The notes below the pieces were generated by a model. That model was not told the origin of the DNA. It saw nothing but the letters and a program-made list of their open reading frames with translations, and made no database searches. The position numbers and the translations under genes are program-made. A stretch of 64,000 nt of DNA, taken from the NCBI GenBank assembly GCA_011316305.1, contig SAUG01000103.1, positions 124,001-188,000 of the forward strand. The letters run 5' to 3'. Source of the DNA: Rusavskia elegans. Lineage: Eukaryota; Ascomycota; Lecanoromycetes; Teloschistales; Teloschistaceae. The first letter of the stretch is position 1, and every line of letters starts with the position of its first letter. Of the stretch, positions 58,522 to 64,000 are shown piece after piece.

Positions 58522-59291
58522 ATCGTACTTATATTTCTCGAGTATCTATTTCTTCGAAGCGCTAATAGAGAAATTAGTCTAAATATTAGTTTAGATAGAA
58601 GCTTCGAAGGTAGGTAAAGCTAGATAGATTAGTAAATATAAAGATTCGATAATAGAAAAAATAGTTTCTTCGAAATTTTCTATAATTATTAAAACTATAT
58701 AGATTCCTCTATATTTTTTAATTTTAATAACTTGTTTACTTTATTTATTATTTATATAAAGGTAATATTTATTAAAATAATCGATAAAGCCTTTTTAATA
58801 TAGCTTCCTTCTAGATAGAAGATTAACTCCGAATAATAGAATATAAAGAATATTAATAAATAATATTTTATTATTATCTAGTATTTATAGTATAGTAGTC
58901 CTATATTAATCTATATATAATCTCTTTTTTCTAACTTTAATAACTCGCCGTTTAATAGAAATTATAGGCAGTTTAAATAATTAGAATTAGTTAGTTATAT
59001 AGAATAAAGCGCCGGAATCTATAATCTAGAATATAATAAAAGGTAATAATTTACCGGCGAACTTTTTATTTAAAATAGCCGTTTTATAGTCTATTTTTTT
59101 ATCTTTATTATCTTTAGAAAAAGATTCTAAAGACTTTTCATTAGATAAACTTTCGGCGTTATAAGCCCGGTAATCTATCTTTTTAGAAAATTTACCCTTT
59201 TTTTATATTTATTTTTACTTTTTATAGCCTTTTCTTTTAATTTCGATTTGGATTTAGCTTTAAACTATTATTAGAACTTCTTTCTTTCGGG

Positions 59292-59333
59292 GCAGTTATA
59301 TAACCTATAGCCTAAGATATTATATAGGAAATA
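59292..59333 (-). pseudogene. Degenerate gag zinc knuckle
   Basis: Fourteen codons with the spacing C-x2-C-x4-H-x4-C of retroviral-type zinc knuckles. The two first Cys and the His now read Tyr (TGT to TAT, CAT to TAT), and only the final Cys survives. A basic peptide follows (PERK). Confidence 0.75.
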
Positions 59334-60459
59334 TCTTTTTTCGTCCGATAATAAATCCTTTTTATACGATCTAGATTTACTTTCGCGGAGGTTTAATTTC
59401 GAGCTCTACGCGAATAGTCAGCCGGATCTATTCTTCGCTTAATTAATAGATTTATCGGCCTATAAAGATACTTCTTTCTTCTAGAAAATCTTTATAGCGC
59501 GGTCGAGATTAATATTTTCTTACGTATTAATAGTATCGACGATAGTCTAGTATTCTTCCGGGAGCGAATATAGAAAAATCTAGAATCGGTATTCCTTTAT
59601 AGTTATCGATTTTATTATAGGATCGTATTCGAAGAACTTTTATATTATTAAAGTAATCTCGCCTATAGTACTATTAATTAATTTATTAGAGCTTTTCTTA
59701 AAGTTAATATATTAGCTATATAATATCCGATTCGTAATTTAGAGGTAATCTTTATATTTCGTCTTTAAAGTCTACTATATTATTTTAGCGGTAGATAATT
59801 TTCTAATGACTTTATAGTTATCCGTATCGATATACTATAGAAGGATAAAGCGAGCTTCTATATTACTTTTCCGTTCTATAAAACCGCCTAGCGAGCCGGA
59901 AAACGGTTTATTCGAAAGTACTAGTATTAATAATTCCGTCGATACTAAAGTTAGAATAGTATACTACTAGATAATATACTATAGGTCTTTCGATTCTATA
60001 TAGATCTATATAGTACGGAACCAGTTGTCTTTATTTCCGTAAGTAAAAATAATAATAGGCTACTATCTAGAATTAGTAAATTCGTCAGCTATAGCGAATA
60101 TAGAAATAAATTTATAAAGAATTAAAAAGTTAGTTAATAGTAAAATAAATAAAAAAAGGTTATAGAATCCGTCGGTAAAAAAGTTTTATATTTTATTAAC
60201 CCGAGTAACCAGATTTCTATACATTTTTAAATAACTAAATTCCTATTTCTACTTTTATATAGATATTCCGATATTACTAGTTCGTTCGTCCCGAATTTAT
60301 ATCTAGCTACCGGATAGCTTAATTAGTACGGTAGTACTACTAGTCCAGATTTTTCGATTCTATTTACTACTTTCTAAATATCCTATTCTATATATTAGTA
60401 GCTGTTTTCCTTAGTTTTTACTAGATAATAGCTTTTTTAGCCGGATCGTATCGAATCCC

Positions 60460-60850
60460 TTTTAATATATAGATCCTATTTTCGATTTAAATATACTATT
60501 CCGCGTAACAGATACTACTTTCTATTTAGGCCAGGTTTTCTCTATAGTTTACTAAACGGTATTAGATTATATCGAAATCTTTTTCGATTTAGAGATTTTA
60601 CTCCCGATTTAAATATATTATTCCGCGTAATAGGTACCGTTTTCTATTTAGGCCGGGTCCCCCCTATAGTTTATTAAACGGCGTTAGATTATATCGAAAC
60701 TTCTTTTAATTTAGAGATCCTATTTCCGATTTAAATATACTATTCCGCGTAGTAGATACCGCTTTTTATTTAGACCGGGTTCTTCCCGTAGTTTACTAAA
60801 TAGTAATAATATAGCCGGACTATCCCGATTCTATTTTTAATTTAAATATA
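60460..60850. repeat. 122 bp tandem repeat inside the copia 5' region
   Basis: The motif CGATTTAAATATACTATTCC starts at 60483, 60605 (one mismatch) and 60727, an exact 122 bp period, and a partial fourth unit follows near 60820. Each unit also carries TTTCTATTTAGGCC(A/G)GG and TAGTTTA(C/T)TAAACGG. It lies between the 5' LTR and the zinc knuckle. Because 122 is not a multiple of three it is more likely leader than coding sequence. Confidence 0.8.
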
Positions 60851-61031
60851 CTATTTAGAGCGTCTAGCTCTTCGGTATTAGATTCCGATACCGTTTTTCT
60901 ATTCGAACGATTTATATTAGCCTCTCGTAGGCTATAGTAGTCTAAGGCCCTATATTAATCCAAACGGCCTAGAACTTACTATACGTATCGGTTATATCAG
61001 GAAGTACTATTATAAACCCGGGTTTATAACC

Positions 61032-61293
61032 TATTAAAGTAAATACGTATCTTAATATAGTAGAGCAAGCTATAAAAATAACTCGATTTATTTAATTAAT
61101 TAAAGAATAGATAAAAATTCTATATAGAGTTTATACCTCTTAAACTAAACTAGCGCGCTAAAATTTCGATATAGATTATCTAATTTATATTATCCTAGCG
61201 CGAGCTTTAGCGCGAGCTTCAGTCCGAACTTTAGCGCGAGCTTCAGCCCGAATTTTAGCGCGAGCCTCATCTGAGCTGCCGTATATCTTAACA
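61032..61293 (-). repeat. 5' LTR of the copia element
   Basis: 262 bp. Reading the minus strand, it begins TGTTAAGATATACGGCAG, keeping the canonical TG. Its other end (plus strand TATTAAAGTAAATACG) has lost the CA complement by a G-to-A change. Aligns along its whole length with 55117-55378. Confidence 0.9.
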
Positions 61294-61298
61294 ATCTC
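61294..61298. repeat. Right target-site duplication of the copia element
   Basis: ATCTC, identical to 55112-55116. Confidence 0.85.
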
Positions 61299-63829
61299 TT
61301 TTATATTTTTATTTTTATTATTTTCGGCTTTCGCTTTTTCTTTTATATTTTCTTTTTCTTCTATATCTTTATCTTTATTTTTATTTTTATTTTTATCTTT
61401 ATCTTTATCTTTATTTTAATTAAGATTAATACTTCTAGCTAAACTTTTATTATTTTCGAATTTAATATTATTTTATTTAGCAGAGTACTTTTCTACTATC
61501 TAATCTTTATTATTAACCTCGACGATATTATTAGTATTTTCGTTCTCCTTTTTATACGGAAACTCGATAGCTATATTAGCCGTATTACTACTATTACTAA
61601 ATCCTTTAGTAAATTTCGACTATTTTTATAGAGATTCTAATATTCTAACGGTTTTAAGTTTTTTAAAATCTCTATAATAGATTATTCGTTGTTAGATAAA
61701 ATTAACGATTAGGGCTATATATTTAGTTAAAATTATCCCGCCCGTACTATTAGTAGCTATAGTAGATTTAAAAATATATTAGAAATAAATAATTAAAAAT
61801 TAAATAGTTCTATTTATATTTAATATATTATTTTAATATATTATTTTATTCCGTTTCTATTTTCTCTAGTCGATAAATATTACTTTTTCCGTTTCTTTTT
61901 AACGAGCTTTATTACGGAATTTAATCTCGTAGTATAATATTATATATAAATCAGTATCTAGTATAGTCTATATTATTTAATTATATTACTATAAAGTCTT
62001 TTACTAATTTTATAATCCGTTTTTTTATCTCTGGCGTTTTATTTTAAGAGAGCTTTAATACTTGGATCTATATACTATAGGGCTATCGAAAAGGTCTGGT
62101 ATTTTCAAGGATTGGTTAGATTTATTGATATATTTATAAATAGAGGTATAACGGGTAATTATTAAAATTAATATAAAAATAAATTAGTTTAATTGCTAGA
62201 GCAGTATATAGCGATAACTAATAAATTAAATACGAATTATAAAAACGTTAAATTCGAAATCTATATAAATAATAAGATTTTCTATTATTTAGGTTATTTA
62301 TTAACTAAAATAAATAAGCCAGCCTTATTTTAGTATATTTATTTACCGAAATAACTAAAATTAGGAAATTTATAGTATTTATTTATTAAAATTACTAAAA
62401 TACTTTTTAGTATTAATATCAAGGCCGTCCTATATATTCTTGCCTATCGAGGCGTAATAGGGAATCCGGCGCTATACTAAATACTACCGCGTTCCCGAAA
62501 GCACGCCGCTTGTATTTATAACATTATATCTTTTTATATATCGATTTCTTTTAGTTTTTGGAAGCGTTTATATATAGTAATACGATCTATATTTTATTTT
62601 TTTTTATAGAGCGTATATTTAGATTCCGACTATTTTCTACCGCGTTCGCGGTTTATAATCGACTTAGGCTTTATAAATAGTAATTTTAATTCAGATATAG
62701 TAGAATACTAGATAGAAATATAGATAAAATAGTAGGATAATATAATTAATACTATAAAAAATCTACGTAAAATAGTAGCTAAAAGTATATAGAAGTATAT
62801 AATAAAACGCGTTAGAAATTTATAGAAATATTTAGACTCGTTTCCTTTAACCGAAGTCTAGCCGACGATTATATTAACTAACTAAACTTTATTTTCGATT
62901 TTTTTTTTATCTATTAACTATTACCGTAAATCTCTAATATAATATATACCGTACTATATTATTCGTCGTTTTATTTATCGTATTATATAAATAAAACTAT
63001 AGTATATATTAATCGGACTAGTAATATATTAAAATAATATAATAAACCATATTTTAATATATAAAAATATTACGAAACCGACTTGTAGAAACCTAGAAAA
63101 GACTAGAGATAATAGAATCGGATAAAAAAAAAAGAAATCCGCTAGTATAGCGGTAAAGGTAATATTTCAAGATAATATATTCTAAATAATCTAGCTAATT
63201 AATCGATAGAAACGTAAATAGAAAACTAATACGATTATTTTCCGAAATATCCGTTACTATTAAAAAGGTTTTAATAACCTGATTCTAAAGGTATTATTTA
63301 CTAGACTATACCGCAAAATTCTCGAAAATATCGCTATAGAATTCCTTTCGACCGGAGTTGTTAGAATATAGAATATAGCGTTAGCGGTTCTATAAAATTC
63401 TATAGAAATATATATTATTATTTATCCAGTAAATAAATATATTATTTTAATTCATTACTATTTATATACGATATTATTTATATAATTTAGATATTAATCT
63501 AGTAATAATTTACGCTAAACTAGTTACTATCTAAATTAAAAACTTTTAATTTATTAAATACCTAATAAAGAATTTAGAAATATAGCTAGAAAAAAATAAA
63601 CTAATTAATAACCGAATTCTATATAGTTAAAAGATATAGGAAAAAGATATACGGTCTAGAATTTTTTTAGAAAAAAATAATATAAATTCCGGCCGTTATA
63701 TTAACTAGTATTAAATAAAATATATTACCGCTTTATATTACCTGAATTATTTACTATAATTAAAAAAAATAATATATTTAAAGTAATAATCGTTTATAAA
63801 AACTATAGTATTCGACTATCTAATATAAT
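61299..63829. other. AT-rich, RIP-mutated sequence of unassigned origin
   Basis: On the minus strand around 61310-61420 the codons spell a Lys/Asp/Glu-rich low-complexity run. Near 62000-62140 a minus-strand stretch retains SNQSLKIPDLFDSPIVYRSK before a stop. A short less-AT window near 62460-62520 contains CGCGTTCCCGAAAGCACGCC. None of this allows a family call. It may be the interior of the element into which the copia inserted. Confidence 0.35.
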
Positions 63830-64000
63830 TATAAATCGGGTCGGATCGGATTTCTATCGGTTTCTATTTTATAACCCGATCTAACTTTTAGTTCTAATAG
63901 TAGAAATCGACCTAAACCGTTTAGCGCGTCGAATCGAATCGATTTACTAAAACTCGGATCGGATTTCCGAAATACCGACGGAAATTCGTATCGAAGTAGC
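63830..64000. mobile_element. Partial member of the inverted-repeat family, cut by window end
   Basis: Contains GGGTCGGATCGGATTTCTAT, GAATCGATTTACTAAAACTC and CTCGGATCGGATTTCCGAAA, the terminal and subterminal motifs of copies A to C. Possibly the far end of the element beginning at 54803. Confidence 0.5.

Larger units (their letters stand above)
55117..61293 (-). mobile_element. Complete but RIP-inactivated Ty1/copia retrotransposon
   Basis: 6177 bp with 262 bp LTRs and a perfect 5 bp target duplication. Reading the minus strand from right to left gives gag, integrase, RT, the copia order. A zinc knuckle at 59333-59292 reads YFLYNILGYRLYNC, where the family has C-x2-C-x4-H-x4-C. The pre-integrase box at 58521-58495 reads L-stop-YRRFNYL for LWHRRFGHL. 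The RT block at 56733-56713 reads SLYGLK-stop. The catalytic YVDD has become YVNN (56595-56584). Every difference fits C-to-T on one strand or the other. No intact frame remains, so the element cannot move by itself. The LTRs keep equal length, suggesting point mutation rather than deletion dominated its decay. Confidence 0.93.
47553..64000. repeat. AT-rich, RIP-mutated repeat block
   Basis: From about 47.6 kb to the window end the sequence is dominated by A, T and TpA. CpA and TpG are rare, while CpG persists as islands such as GCGCGAGC. No open frame of gene length remains. Degenerate retrotransposon motifs show Gln codons changed to TAA/TAG and Trp to TAG/TGA, the direct product of C-to-T changes on either strand. 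This is the signature of repeat-induced point mutation acting on duplicated DNA in Pezizomycotina. The block continues past the window. Individual elements inside are listed separately. Confidence 0.93.

Noticed and set aside
47553..64000. Centromere or mitochondrial-DNA insertion as explanation of the AT-rich block
   Set aside because: The presence of copia LTRs, zinc-knuckle and RT relics and the stop codons expected from C-to-T changes fit RIP-mutated transposons; no mitochondrial gene motif was seen. A centromeric role cannot be excluded from sequence alone.
1..64000. CRISPR arrays, rRNA genes, bacterial operons
   Set aside because: No regularly spaced direct repeats of CRISPR type, no rRNA-like conserved blocks, and gene structure is eukaryotic throughout. 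I also saw no convincing tRNA gene, though a covariance-model scan could still find one.

Overview
The window looks like chromosomal DNA from a filamentous ascomycete (Pezizomycotina). Genes are compact, with many 50-140 nt spliceosomal introns bounded by GT..AG. The gene set is typical of these fungi: Yvc1-type TRP channel, CAP10-type glycosyltransferase, Tea4/Bud14, Snf4, Las1, Cwf23-like J-protein, Acr3. The last 16.4 kb is an AT-rich repeat block with a strong repeat-induced point mutation (RIP) signature: CpA/TpG are scarce, TpA is abundant, and Gln/Trp codons have become stops. I cannot name a species.

Region by region. 0.3-2.5 kb: vacuolar TRP-like cation channel (-). 2.78-3.07 kb: a short inverted-repeat (MITE-like) element. 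3.3-8.9 kb: F-box/TPR-like protein, a two-TM hypothetical protein and a helical repeat protein (all +). 10.7-13.9 kb: secreted Cys-rich protein and MFS sugar porter (both -). 15.4-17.4 kb: GT90 glycosyltransferase (+), divergent from the sugar porter. 18.1-26.1 kb: a + strand run of Tea4/Bud14-like SH3 polarity factor, glyoxalase II, OBAP/DUF1264 protein and ribosomal protein S29. 27.2-38.7 kb: a - strand run of Snf4 (AMPK gamma), Las1, a conserved hypothetical protein and a membrane-anchored Ubp1-like deubiquitinase, with a 4.1 kb gene-poor gap at 32.2-36.3 kb. 39.2-40.5 kb: J-domain/RRM splicing factor (+). 40.7-41.9 kb: Iba57 (-). 44.3-45.7 kb: Acr3 arsenite transporter (+). 46.3-47.1 kb: DUF4112 protein (-).

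At about 47.55 kb the sequence switches abruptly to the AT-rich block, starting at a terminal sequence shared with the 2.8-3.07 kb element. The block holds a structurally complete but RIP-inactivated Ty1/copia retrotransposon on the - strand (55117-61293). It has two 262 bp LTRs, a perfect 5 bp target-site duplication and degenerate zinc-knuckle, pre-integrase and reverse-transcriptase motifs. Around it are relics of at least one other copia-like element and a family of inverted-repeat elements with ends resembling GGCCGTCGGATCGGATTT.

The genic part is mostly housekeeping (ribosome biogenesis, splicing, Fe-S assembly, AMPK signalling, methylglyoxal detoxification, polarity) with no obvious gene cluster. 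Many gene models here were assembled by splicing exons by eye, using frame, GT/AG signals and family conservation. Several open frames begin at TTG or GTG upstream of the first plausible ATG, and I moved those starts. I found no convincing new multi-gene system. The most distinctive material is the nested, RIP-mutated repeat block and a few lineage-specific proteins.
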